Source: Ophiosphaerella korrae (taxonomy: Eukaryota > Ascomycota > Dothideomycetes > Pleosporales > Phaeosphaeriaceae). From it: DNA of 64,000 nt. A model generated the notes under the pieces. That model saw nothing but the letters and a program-made list of their open reading frames with translations. It did no database searches and was not told the origin of the DNA. Location: contig JALNQF010000093.1 in NCBI GenBank assembly GCA_028456385.1, positions 1-64,000 on the forward strand. The letters run 5' to 3'. Position 1 is the stretch's first letter. The number at the start of each line of letters is the position of its first letter. The translations under genes were made by a program, and so were the position numbers. This document shows, piece by piece, positions 45,437 to 56,166 of the stretch.

Positions 45437-46746
45437 TGTACGGGTTAACGCGAGGGTGGCAATACATCAGTGCGTATGACCGTGCACAGAAGGTTCGGGA
45501 TACAATATATGAATTTGTAAGTAGAATACTATAAAGCCAAGGTATTTTATCCTAAACTAGCCGTATCAGCACAATGCCCAAAATCAAAACACTAAATCGC
45601 TGACTCACCTATAAGGAACGAGTAAAAATCCAGACCCTAGTAGAGCTTGGTTGAAAGCCTCTAGCTATTGCTTAGAAGCTTGGTATAGCTCGATTAACTG
45701 TATCCTATTGCGTTGCTACGCTAGAGACCCCTAAGAAGCCTTAAGGCAGACCTCTTCTTATTACTACACCCCTTCGACAGCTCCTTGTACGCCACGCTAC
45801 TAAGAACGCTAAGTAGAGATAGAAGTCCCGCAAGTAGATTGCCTATAAGCTAGGGATTAACGTCTACTAGCGCTCGCTAGTTAAGGCCTTTAAGAAGGAG
45901 TTGTACTACCGCTAGAAGGCTATAGAGAAGCCTCTTCTTACACCTACGTATATGCACGATCGCCTTATATAGGCATAGAACTACGTATTCTAGACTTGTA
46001 ACGAAGGTTCTCAGAATACTCGAGACTCTTGTGAACTCTGGTACGAGTTCACAAGAGTCTCGAGTATTCTGAGAACCTTCGTTACACTCTATCTCTTAGA
46101 GTAATAAGATATTAGTTTAAGTAGGGCAAAGTCGCTAGATATACGTTACTTAACTTACTAAAGAGAAGTTTCTACTTACCTGTTGTATTCCTAAGTTTAA
46201 GAAATACTTAGCCTAGATAGTCTAGTCTATTATCTTACTTACGATAAAAGGCCCTTAGTCTTTGTTAAGAAGAACTAGAACAAGAAGAAGACGTTAGATT
46301 TAAAAGGCTATATTAACTATATACTACCCTATGTCCTAGTTTACTAAACTGCGTGTAGAGAATCTATAGGAAAAGAAAGTATCTTTATAGAAGATAACGC
46401 CTCAATCTATAACTTAAAAGCTACACAGGCTACAGAGAGAGCTCTTAGATTTACGCGTATGTAGTAGCCTGCTAACTCGCTAGACCTTAATCCTATTAAG
46501 AACGTCTAGCGATTGATTAAGTATAGACTACAGAAGCGCTACGCAAAAACTACAGAGGAGGTTCGCTAGTTCCTACAAGAAGAGTAGGATAAATTAACTG
46601 TTGAGGACTATCAGAAGTATATCAAATCAATGAAGGAGCGTTGCTGGGCAGTAATTTTTGCCGGTGGTGGCCATACTAAGTGGTAATTTATTGTACATAA
46701 CAGGGCGTAAGCACTACTGTAACCGCCACTCGCGTCAACCCGTACA
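45437..46746 (+). mobile_element. RIP-damaged Tc1/mariner transposon
   Basis: Inverted ends of about 37 bp are seen: CCTGTACGGGTTAACGCGAG at the left (from 45436), and at the right the complement of CCTGTACGGGTTGACGCGAG (ending about 46747), with a TA inside each that may be the target duplication. Between them the plus strand encodes a Tc1-type DDE transposase in pieces, with many TAG and TAA stops that fit CAG/CAA to TAG/TAA and TGG to TAG changes, as RIP makes. Readable parts include KERVKIQTLVELG (helix-turn-helix start), GRPLLITTPLRQLL, then in the catalytic domain DNASIYNLKATQATERAL, PANSLDLNPIKNV (the DLNPIEN motif) and TTEEVR, ending KSMKERCWAVI. The element is inactive, about 1.3 kb, and contains a perfect 42-bp inverted repeat. 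Confidence 0.88.
45997..46086. repeat. Perfect 42-bp inverted repeat with 6-base loop
   Basis: Positions 45997-46038 and 46045-46086 are exact reverse complements, separated by TGGTAC. The arm starts TGTAACGAAGGTTCTCAGAA. It sits inside the RIPed transposase between the DNA-binding and catalytic halves. The arms contain no RIP-like mismatch despite the damaged surroundings, so the structure is either recent, or kept matched by gene conversion, or an assembly artefact. Confidence 0.9.
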
Positions 46747-47627
46747 GGGGAGCAGCTTGTAGACGAACGGTAAATTTGTAATCCCCATCGTGAGCCACGT
46801 ATCCGGTTTCCTAGTGCACATTCGTTATTACTTCCTAGAAGTGGGTAGGTATTGTACAAACGGCAATAAAAAAGCATCAAGCATGCATGGAGTCCGTGAT
46901 TTGAGTTCTCAGGCATACTAAAGGGTGCGTTGGGCTCGGGCATAACGAGAGATCGACGTGAAAGCAAGTCATCCGTCCATACAGGTCAAGCCACTGGTTA
47001 AAATGAAATATGATTAGCCGGAAAGTTTTACCGTACCCAGCTATCACTACTGCAAAACACCAGCTACCTATGCAAAGTGTAACTAGGTAACTGGAGGGTG
47101 AAGGATGCAAGGGCGGATGCAAAGCCCCGCGCCCAGCCACTAAACCAGATTCAGGTACAATCGGGAAACTCATGATGCTAAGCACAATACGATGCAAATG
47201 CAGATGACTCTTACCATGTGTGCTGATCGCTTCAGCGCGACAGTCTGGCGCTGTCGTAAGGTCCTTCTACCGAGTTGTCCACAGTCGTTGCGTCGGCTCC
47301 AGTCTAGACCAGGGCCCTGTTGGTCCAAGGGATGCAGCTCCGCGTTCGGTAGTCTAACTAATCATTATAGTGGAGATGATTTGATGTTTTGTAATCACTA
47401 ATTATATCCCGACCCTCAAAACATCGTTTGTGGAAACATACGATGGCTCCCCATTTGCCGTCAATTGATCTCCAGTGTTTGTCGGCAGGTGGACATCATT
47501 TTAGCTACCAAAGCCCCCAGCACCAAATCTACTGCAAGCATCTTACGTACCTTTTCAAGTCAGTTTTTACCTTCCTAATCGGAGTTCGTATCACGCGCTT
47601 GCAAATGGGAAAGGACATTACGACCGG
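46747..47627. other. Upstream region of the GST-like gene
   Basis: No separate gene is supported. The last part before 47628 probably holds a short first exon of the GST-like gene: in its frame LPNRSSYHALANGKGHYDR is readable at about 47570-47627, after a possible acceptor TTTTCAAGTCAG. Confidence 0.45.
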
Positions 47628-48631
47628 ATGTCTTCCCATTTTCGCTACACTATCCCCTCTGAGCGGTTTCCCGCCGAACAGGGCCGGTATATCCTCTACT
47701 TCAACTATGTCTGCCCTTGGGCCCATCGGGTCCTTCTCGTTTGCACGCTCAAGGGCTTAGAAAGTGTGATACAACTAGTTGAAGTAGACGCAAGAGACCC
47801 TACCCATGGATGGTATTTCTCGGGCCGTAGAGGACCCGCAAAAGATCCTATACATGGTGTAAAATGGCTGAAAGAGCTATATCTCAAAGTCGATCCCCAT
47901 TATGGTGGCAGAATAACAATCCCACTGCTTTGGGATAAGCAACAAGGTACATGACTCGACCAAGAGGTTGTATTTTGAAGTATTGAAGGTGCATAGAAAC
48001 AATCGTCAGTAACGACAACGCTGAAATCACCCGGATGTTATGCGACGGCTTCGATCCTCTCTTGCCTCCCGAGCGACGTGAAGTGAACAAGGGTCCAGCC
48101 GGGCTCATTCCCCAGCATCTTCGAACTGAGATAGATCAGCTCAACTCATGGGTATACGACACTATTAACAACGGCGTGTACAAAGTTGGATTCGCAACAT
48201 CGCAAGCAGCTTACAACGAACATGTCGTCAAACTATTCGATTCGTTAGACCGGCTCGAGCACCGCCTCTCCCAATCTACATATCAGCCATATTTGTTTGG
48301 CCGGTTCATTACCGAGGCTGACATCCGCCTTTATACGACCCTCATCCGGTTTGATGTTGCATACTACTCGCTTTTCAAATGCAATATGAAGATGATTCGC
48401 CTCGACTATCCACATCTTCATGCTTGGCTAAGGCATTTATATTGGAGTGAGGGTCCTGAAACTGCGGGTGGCGCGTTCAAAACAACTACTGATTTTGATA
48501 TTGTACGTTTTGAATATAGGTATACGGTACGCTTATGCTAACAAAGGCAGATCAAGCGCGGCTACTCTTCAGTTACGGCTGGGAATGGTGTTGTGCCGGT
48601 CGGACCAATACCGCCAATTATGTCCTTGTAG
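47628..48631 (+). CDS. Glutathionyl-hydroquinone reductase / omega-class GST (ECM4-type)
   Basis: A thiol transferase of the Xi/omega GST group that reduces glutathionyl-quinones in the cytosol. Exons 47628-47946, 47997-48502 and 48551-48631 with introns of 50 and 48 bp fit one frame. The active site is NYVCPWAHRVLLV with catalytic Cys. Then come IPLLWDKQQ joined across intron 1 to ETIVSNDNAEITRML, and the helical C-terminal domain with LFGRFITEADIRLYTTLIRFD, PHLHAWLRHLYW, and across intron 2 FDI-IKRGYSS ending GPIPPIMSL. The 5' end is uncertain. The ATG at 47628 (MSSHFRYTIPSERF) gives about 301 residues, but coding-like residues (GKGHYDR) continue upstream in frame, matching the usual DKxGxFxR element, so an upstream first exon is likely. 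Confidence 0.85.
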
Positions 48632-49321
48632 CGGACTTCATTCAGTTTCGTTGTTTTTCATTCCGGCATTTCTATCCTTGTTGATTTTCAAGAGATCATT
48701 GACATATTGCGCAGCTCGGTGTTGTAGGCTTTATTAATATTAACGCTAGCTTTTTGGCATGGCGATCATTTCAGCCGCCTCCGTATGCTACATTTTGCAG
48801 CTGTGATCTAGTTAAAATCCATCTCGCTCGTCCACGCCATAAACACCGTCATATAGGCAGCAACCTTTGTCCGCAATGCCTAATCGAGATGTGCATTGGG
48901 TGCTAGTTCTGAATTAGCTGCCCCTACCTACATTTAGACCCTGACTAGGTTTATTCTTATGTGCATCGATCATTACGGTCTGGATATACAGGAGAATCCT
49001 CATTCGTGAATCAACCTTACCATACTGGAAACCGGCAATCTTCAATCAGCCCCCACATCATGTCAGCCTCAAGGCCTACCACTTCGTACCTGCTCACAAA
49101 TGAGGTTTCTAACTAGGTTTCAAAACTTGAAAGGATTACGCCCGACTTCAAACGCCAACACATTGCAGGGCTTAGAAACCTTGTTTTACAAGGCTCTAAG
49201 CCCGCGCCTATTTGAAGACGTCCAGGATACGTAAAAGGTTGTCTTGTCGGCCATTTTGAAAAGCTGCAAGGAGGTTTTCGAGGATTAGTCCTATTGGTTT
49301 CTTCCTAGCTACAACGGTATA
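48632..49321. other. Intergenic
   Basis: No gene seen; short frames only. It holds the 3' region of the GST gene and the promoter of the membrane protein at 49322. Confidence 0.5.
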
Positions 49322-50116
49322 ATGGCAGACGCACCACAGGTTTTATATGACGACGCTACTCCAGAAGCTTATCAGCACCATGATTAATCAAAGCAACATA
49401 ATACAAGCCAACAAGGGTACCAACTACCTCACCAATTGAAGCAGCCAGATGTAAAACAGGAAGCAAACAACTACTACGACGAAGGAAACGAAGCCAAACC
49501 TTCGCGCGAAACAATTCTTGGGCTGAGACGACGCAATTTCTGGATCTTGGTTGCCATGGTGTTAGTCATTGCAAGCGCGACGATAGGAGGGAGTATAGGA
49601 GGGTCCCTAGCAGTGCGAAATTCAGAGTACGTTTGTTGCCATGTCGGAAAACGACCCAGACACGTTAATCAACTGTTTTCTAGTTTTCCGAAATCTTCAA
49701 TCACATCGTCGACGAAGCCGTCGCCATCGCCAGCGCCAGCATCTGCGTCCCCATCATCTATCTCCTTATCGAATCCCTACATCCCACCGCCACCCAGTGA
49801 TGTGGTAGCAATCGACGTTTCGTGCCCGAATAGTGGCCTCATATCCTGGAATCGCCAGGCGTATGACTGCTATCCCTCTACGGATACCTTGTTGCAAGGA
49901 GATATCACGGGAATTGTGGCATACACTTTACAAGCGTGCGTGGATGCGTGTAGCACAATGAATGAGGCCGCAGGAGTAGCAAAATGTAAAGCTGTAGCGT
50001 TGGGAAAGGAAATGAGTTTTGGATATAGAGAGAATAAGGGCGCAAATTGTTGGCTGAAAAATGGAACTGATAACAAGAAAGCTAAGGATGGGGTTACATT
50101 TGCTGTGCTGAAGTAG
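49322..50116 (+). CDS. Single-pass membrane protein with PAN/apple-like ectodomain; early stop codon
   Basis: In frame from the ATG at 49322 (MADAPQVLYDDATPEAYQ) there is a TAA at 49385-49387, then the frame stays open (SKQHNTSQQGYQL) into the rest. An ATG at 49436 could rescue a shortened protein. A 57-bp intron (49627-49683, donor GTACGT, acceptor TTCTAG) joins AVRNS-D-FPKSSI. The layout is a cytosolic tail, a transmembrane helix (NFWILVAMVLVIASATIGGSIGG), a Ser/Pro-rich stalk, then an extracellular domain with regularly placed Cys (SCPNSG, YDCYPS, ACVDACSTM, KCKAVALG, GANCWLK). This resembles PAN/apple-like domains seen in many ascomycete type II membrane proteins. The TAA would be CAA (Gln) with one C-to-T change. 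Either a recent nonsense mutation or use of the downstream start; functional state uncertain. Confidence 0.65.
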
Positions 50117-50455
50117 TATGTGGAGTGGATATCTGACTTTGTGAAATGATGGTATCGGATTGGCGTGCGTTTATATGATGACCCATGTTTTTCAAACATT
50201 GCATACGCCCCTATTACTAATAAATATTGCATCGTAGAGGATAGGGCGGAGAGTATGTTGGAAAACAGTTTGTCATGATATTGGCGCATTCTTTTATACA
50301 TCTCTCTACTCTAGATCCGCTACATTGAAAAAACTCATTATCTAAATCTATTGCCAATGCAAACATCTTCGGGGCTTTTTATTATACAAATAGGACCTCA
50401 CCAGAGTATTGTTATTTTGTCGTATGTTCCAAGGCGTAATATGCTCACATTTCCC

Positions 50456-52062
50456 TCAAGCCTTCCCGTCGGAGAACTGCACTACAGCCCACTTCCCGCT
50501 CCATGCCCACTCACGAGCGCCACTATCTCCACCACCACCCGGAAGCGCTTTGATACGCTCATCTTCGCCATCCGGCAAGCCAACGACAACATCGGCCTTG
50601 CAGGTTCGAAGTGCGAGTACGCGAACGCCAGAGCCAGGTCCCATGGGTCCAATCGCGTCGGTGAAGAGAGTTGTGGTTGGCCATGCCGCCTATCACGATC
50701 AGTAAAGACATCATCAAGTAGAATATGTCAGAGCTAGCTCACATCTGCGGTCAACTTCCGGTAGTTGAGATCTCCCTTGAAGATGACTAACTCGCTCTCC
50801 TTCAAGTCCTCGTATAGTTCTGGCTCTGTCTTAGGTAGTCTCCAATAGCTGCCACTAGCGGTCCAAAAGTCGTTTGGTCGGAGCATTAACTGCCCTTCTG
50901 CATGCATCTGGCTCCAATTCTGGAAAAGAAATTTCAAATTTGCATCTTCGATATCAGAAAGTGGCACAGGTACTTTTCCAGTGTTTCTATCTTCGTCTGA
51001 TTGCTTGCCATAAAAGTTCTGCGGGGCGGCTAGCGTAGAGAGAAGAGAAACAAAGTCGGTAGGCAAGACATCTGACACGAACCAGGGAATTGACTTGGGA
51101 TGCAATACGACCGTCGTTGCAAGGCCTGATGCGATCAGGTAGCCGGCAAGAATGAGGTCCACGAATAGCTCGAAGCCGGCATTATCTAGCACGATATCGA
51201 CACGTCGCTCCTTCTTACATGCTTTTTGCGCTTTACTCAAGACATCGAAGGCTTTGGCCAGATCATTGACAAGAATGTTCTTTTCGCTCGCCTTGCGTGC
51301 CTCAGAGCCTTGTAGTTTCTGGATATCCTCGTACGACAGGTTTGTGAGTAATGAGAGATCGGTCGCATTACCCCATAGACAAATCTCGCACATTTCAGTG
51401 AAAAGAATCTTCTCAGCGGCTTCCAGCTGCTCTTGTGTCTTGGCGCCCTTGATAGTATGTTTCGACTCGAGTTCGGTGACGATGTCGCGGTAGTGGGCGG
51501 CGAGTTCTAGAACGGCAGGTCGCGAAGACTTGAATGTCGACATTTTCAGACGTGCGAAAAGATCATATGTTTTCCACTTCTTAGTCTGTTTGAAGATGCT
51601 GGAAATGCGTCTATCTGAGGTTGTCAGCACTCTCCTCGCTTGGTGAGGCAGTCTTGGACACACCGGTACAAATAGCATTCCGAATACAGCCATGGTACAC
51701 TGTGCCATTTTGGATTCCCTCGGGCAGCCAACTCCTGGTTATATGATTCAATGTCCTTCGTGCCGTCGTTTGGTATCGGCGTAAGCGCCCGGTCGTGTTG
51801 CAGCTCGTATTTTAGCTTCGCAAGCTCAGAGACGATCCATTTGCCTTCGTTAAGGGTTTCCTCATCCTCTGAACTATGTGTAGAGCGATGGACATCGTCG
51901 ATGCCCTGAGTGATAATAACAGGCCATCTTTGACGCGCTGAGGTGTGGGCGAACGATGTCGGGTCGCTCGTATTGTATTGCGCTGTGAAAAGTCAGAATA
52001 AACGAACCTATCACTGCGTAGAACAAGGGCTACTTGCTTGCTGTGAAAGTTTCGTGCTCCAT
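50456..52062 (-). CDS. Damage-control phosphatase, ARMT1/DUF89 family
   Basis: A metal-dependent phosphatase of the DUF89 family (subfamily III, as ARMT1 and yeast YMR027W), which removes harmful sugar phosphates. Four exons give 481 residues: 52062-52038, 51982-51664, 51610-50743 and 50689-50456. Introns 2 and 3 are 53 bp with normal ends (GTGTGT/ATAG and GTGAGC/ATAG). Intron 1 (55 bp) fits the frame only with a GC donor (A|GCAAGT) and acceptor CACAG; branch CTGAC is present. Motifs are SFAHTSARQRWPVI and QGIDDVHR near the start, then DNAGFELFVDLILA, KSIPWFVSDVLPTDF, FKGDLNYRKLTAD joined to AAWPTTTLF, and VRVLALRTCKADVVVGL. These are the conserved metal-site segments of the family. The assignment is strong; the GC donor is an inference from phase. 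Confidence 0.92.
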
Positions 52063-52278
52063 TGTATAGTTGATGATCTTATCACCAAGTAGAATGTTCC
52101 GGCCAAAATGTAGTTACTGGAAACCAATAGGGTGGGGTGGTGGGGCTTTTGATGTAGGGGTCCTGTTTTCGGGAATTCCGTATTCAACCTAGCCACAATT
52201 CTCGAAAGGGGTAGCGTTTCCGTCATGCACCACCCTCCCGACAGCACACCACTTTGTCACGGCTACGTCACATTTGCC

Positions 52279-53146
52279 ATGGAAACATCAATTTTGTTTC
52301 CATTTGAACTTATTCTCCATATAATCACGTGCTCCATGTCGTGTTCAATAGACATCCTCCTGGGCGCAATACATCCCACAATCAAATTGCTTCTCAGCTT
52401 CACATTGGTCTGCCATGAGACGAGACGCTCGGCCAATCGCTACATTCGCCAACATTGTGCCGTTTTGAACTCCAAGAGTCGTCTTCGGGCTGTACCTAAA
52501 CAAGCTGTATCCCATGATATCAAGTCACTTTCACTATCGCCTTTTGGAGAAGATGTTGATGACAAGCGACTATGTTCCTCCATCAACGCCCTATTCTGGT
52601 TTACCTCTGGTGCTTTTAAAAGGCTAATTATCGGCATACCTCTACGAACTTGTTATCCGGATGAAGATCATCGCGCTGTTCGTTCAGTACTAAGAGAGGC
52701 GTTTGAACGCCTCGTGAACCTTGAAGAATTTGTGAGCATTCAAGACGACCTGCATCTCGATACTTGTGTGGAGAGCTTAGCCAAAACTCAAGAGGCTCGC
52801 ACTATGAAATCTTTTGCCTGGCACTAATTTCTGGCAGCAGGTGGCTTTACATTCCACTTTAACGACTCTAACTTTGTCCTCTCCAGACAGGATGATTGAT
52901 GGTGACCCAAAAGTTGAGTGCATGCAGTACACAAACCGGCCTCTTCGGGTTATCATTTGCGCTCATCATCTACAACCTCTCAGAAGACAAACCTCGGATC
53001 TTTCTCAGAGTATGAGCGAGACGACCCGGAGCGAAATATAGTGTTTTACAAACATGACTCAGGTGGCTTTGAAGACATCAATAAGCGATTGCGACAAAAA
53101 TTAATCAAAAGCGCCGCAGAAGACTGCGCATTGCGGCACCCTACTT
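52279..53146 (+). pseudogene. F-box-like gene with frameshifts
   Basis: The frame starts METSILFPFELILHIITCSM, which resembles a fungal F-box-like N-terminus, and runs through LVCHETRRSANRYIRQHC and FERLVNLEEFVSIQDDL to SFAWH, where it stops at 52825. One base shifts the reading to NFWQQVALHSTLTTLTLSS with DGDPKVECMQYTNRPLRV, and a second shift near 52985 gives LGSFSEYERDDPERNIVF and GGFEDINKRLRQKLIKSAAED, ending at 53146. The pieces are collinear and read as one protein of about 285 residues. No GT-AG introns explain the shifts. So it is a disabled F-box/leucine-repeat-like gene; the F-box call itself is tentative. Confidence 0.55.
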
Positions 53147-53587
53147 AGAATTCCGTATTGCCCAGGCGACGAATACTCTAAAATACTCTAATTTCGGCAA
53201 TTTTTATCAGTGCACATATATATTTGCCCCATTCCAGGCTCTGCAATTGATCATAAGCTCGTCTGTGATGTTCTGCGCTACGATATACTAAAATGGACGT
53301 TGTGGCTCCGGCGCGGGCCAACACAGTACCATCCGTGCACGAGCCAGTGTAATCCATACGAGCTAACTAATGAATGCCCAGCTGACTGCGCACAGACAGG
53401 CGCTTTACTATACGGCCGCAAGCCTTCACAATCGCCCGACTATTGCGGCAGACATGATGATGATGGGTTTCGGGCTGTGTCAACGTACGTGCGAAATATG
53501 CCAGTACCATGTTGTTAAAGACCCTTTCTGATCTGCCCTTTTGAATTCACTACATCACGATTTTGTTGTATGAGCATTTCCATCAGA

Positions 53588-55352
53588 ATGAGTTCTTCCA
53601 ATGTCAATGTTGTTGAGAAAGGAGGACCCCCCCAGAATCATCCCTATGAACCCCATATTGCAAAATGGAGACTTTTGTCCCTCTACTTTAGGTATGTTTC
53701 TCGGTGCCTGAATGCATTTTTTGTAGATACATTCTAGATGTAAACTAACGTCTCTGTTTGTCAGTATTTGCTCTGGCCTCTTTCTAGCATTTCTCGACAC
53801 TTCAATTGTTGCAACTGCTATTTACACGATCGGCGTCGAATTTCGCTCACTGTCCAAAGTAAATTGGATTGCGCTGGCGTACACTCTTGCATACATTGGT
53901 TGTACTGCAATATTCGCAAGCTTTTCGGATGTATTCGGCCGCCGTAATACCTACATCTTCGCTGCCGTCATATTCCTAGCTTTTTCTCTTGGCTGTGGCT
54001 TTGCTCAATCTCTTAACCAACTGATTGCCCTGCGCGCGTTACAAGGTGTAGGCGGCTCAGGGCTTTATTCAGTTGGCTTTGTCATACTGCCCGAGATCAG
54101 TTCAACACGCATGATTAAGATGATTGGTGCACTAGCAGGAGCAGTAGTGGCTATTTCGGGCGTCCTAGGTCCCGTATTGGGGGGTATCATTACCCAATAT
54201 ACTACCTGGCGATGAATCTTTTGGATTAATGTCCCCATCGGAGTCGCTCCTCTGATTTTATTCTGTATCGCATGGCCTGACTCAAGCCAGCTTCGACGCG
54301 TTGAGCGACATTCATTCAAGCAAGTTGATTTCCTAGGCTTTAGCCTCCTGATTGCTTCGTCTATTCCATTCGTACTCTCATTTCAAGAGGCTGGCATCAA
54401 CATTATTGCGAAGAAATCGATATGGAGTTCGCCTCTTTTCCTCGCACCATTCATTGTTGGTGTTGTCGGATTTTTTGCTCTTTTTGGCTGGGAATGGCTT
54501 ATTGCGCGACACTGGATCAACATTGGCGCCCTCTTCCCCATGCGTCTCGCTAAGAGCAGGGTCTATGTCTCAGCCACTATAGCAACAATGTTGACGGGCT
54601 TCCCTTACTTTGTTGTTATATATTCGCTACCCATGCGGTTCCAAGTTGTGAACGGGCAAAGCGCTCTTATGTCAGGTATCGCCCTACTACCAATGCTCGG
54701 CTCCTCGGCGATTGGAGCCACTATTGCAGGAGCTGCCTCAGGAAAGAAGAACAACACTTTTCCGGTCATGTTTTTCGGCTCTGCTCTGATGATTGTTGGG
54801 ACTGCGGCGCTTTCTACACTTGAAAATGTTGCTACTACTCAGGCTCGCGCCTACGGCCTTCAGGTTTTTGTTGGCTTTGGCTTTGGCTTGATAGTCAGCA
54901 ACTCTAGTTTGCTTGCTGGCCTCGAAGCTGAACTGCAGGATACAGCTGTTGCGCAAGGTATCGTAGCTCAGGCCCGGATGCTTGGTGGAAGTATTGGAAT
55001 TGCTGCATCTACGGCTATTTTGGGTATCAAACAACGCGAACAACTTCTAGAACCCGGTCTTCTTAAGGCAAACCAGATACAAGCACTGGCTGAATACATG
55101 CCACATTTATCTGCAGCACAAAAAACTGCAGTTCGACAGGGATACACGGATGCATTCAATCAGACACTCGTCATTTGCGCCATTATCAGTGGTATTGCTC
55201 TCCTAGCCACTTCTCTAGGGTGGCGTAAGAATCCTATGACTATAGAGGATAGGAGGCATCAGCAGTTCGATAATGAAGATAAACGACAACAACAACTGAA
55301 GGAAATGAGAGCAAAGGTAGCAGCGCTCAAGGTTGCTCAAGGGAATAAATGA
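53588..55352 (+). pseudogene. MFS multidrug transporter (DHA2-type) with one internal TGA
   Basis: A major facilitator of the 14-helix drug:H+ antiporter group in the plasma membrane. Exons 53588-53691 and 53765-55352 with a 73-bp intron (donor GTATGT, acceptor GTCAG) make a 563-codon frame. It holds LDTSIVATAI (motif D1), WIALAYTLAYIG, FSDVFGRRNTYIFAAVIF (motif A region), LRALQGVGGSG (motif B), GVLGPVLGG (motif C) and at the end LGWRKNPM. At 54213-54215 the codon after TTWR is TGA where the family has Trp (RW-IFWIN), so a single TGG to TGA change truncates it after about 185 residues. Everything after it is clean, which points to a very recent lesion, an error, or a pseudogene allele. A new start at 54540 would leave only half a transporter. 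It lies 0.8 kb upstream of the TauD-type dioxygenase. Confidence 0.8.
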
Positions 55353-56166
55353 GGAAAAATATTCTCTACAGTGTATATTGGTGTCTTAAAACGATACCTT
55401 GCAAATGTTTGCTTGACTTTGTTATATCGAAACGTAGCGGATTACTAGCGACTTCCCAAACTGCTCGGGGTTGCACACGAGACGCTTGTTATCTTGGGCA
55501 CGACTAGATTTGCTAGATAGCTAGTCCTAGAAGATTGGATATCGAGCTCGAGGATTACGAAGTGCAACATCAAGATTGGGATTATCGGGCACGATCCGGC
55601 AAATACTCGGCGATGTTGGTTCGATTGAGTTGCGCTTCACAGGGATGCAAGCACGCAATCCCATCCCGAAGACCCTCCAACGAGGCAGGTTTTCATCGAA
55701 AAGAGAAAGGTGAATATAAGTGCACTGAAAAGAAACCTTGAAATATCAAAATAACACGCCGAGATTAGAAAGCAATTAGCTTTAGAAAATCTACTATGTT
55801 GGTCAGAGTGAAGGACTCATACTCACTAGTTCCAATAAACTTATTTGATCTCATATTGTGTGGCATTACGTCCTAGCCAAATAATCATGGATCTCGAATT
55901 CCGGCTTTCCCTTTCCGGCAAGAGGCATATTCCTGCGCGTCCATGGGTCGAAATGCAGCAATGCGTATTACCCCACATTAGGCAATAAGCTGGGTATCGG
56001 TCATCTGATTCAGTAATAAGCTTCCATGGGGGCGGTTGCGTCAACTATTACCCTACTGACGTTCATTTCCACGCAGCGCTACATCTCCGACTTATTAAGT
56101 CTTCCCCGCTCCCACTTCCTCCAACTTGCTACCTTGGAACTAGGAATCCCAGGAATAAACTATCTT

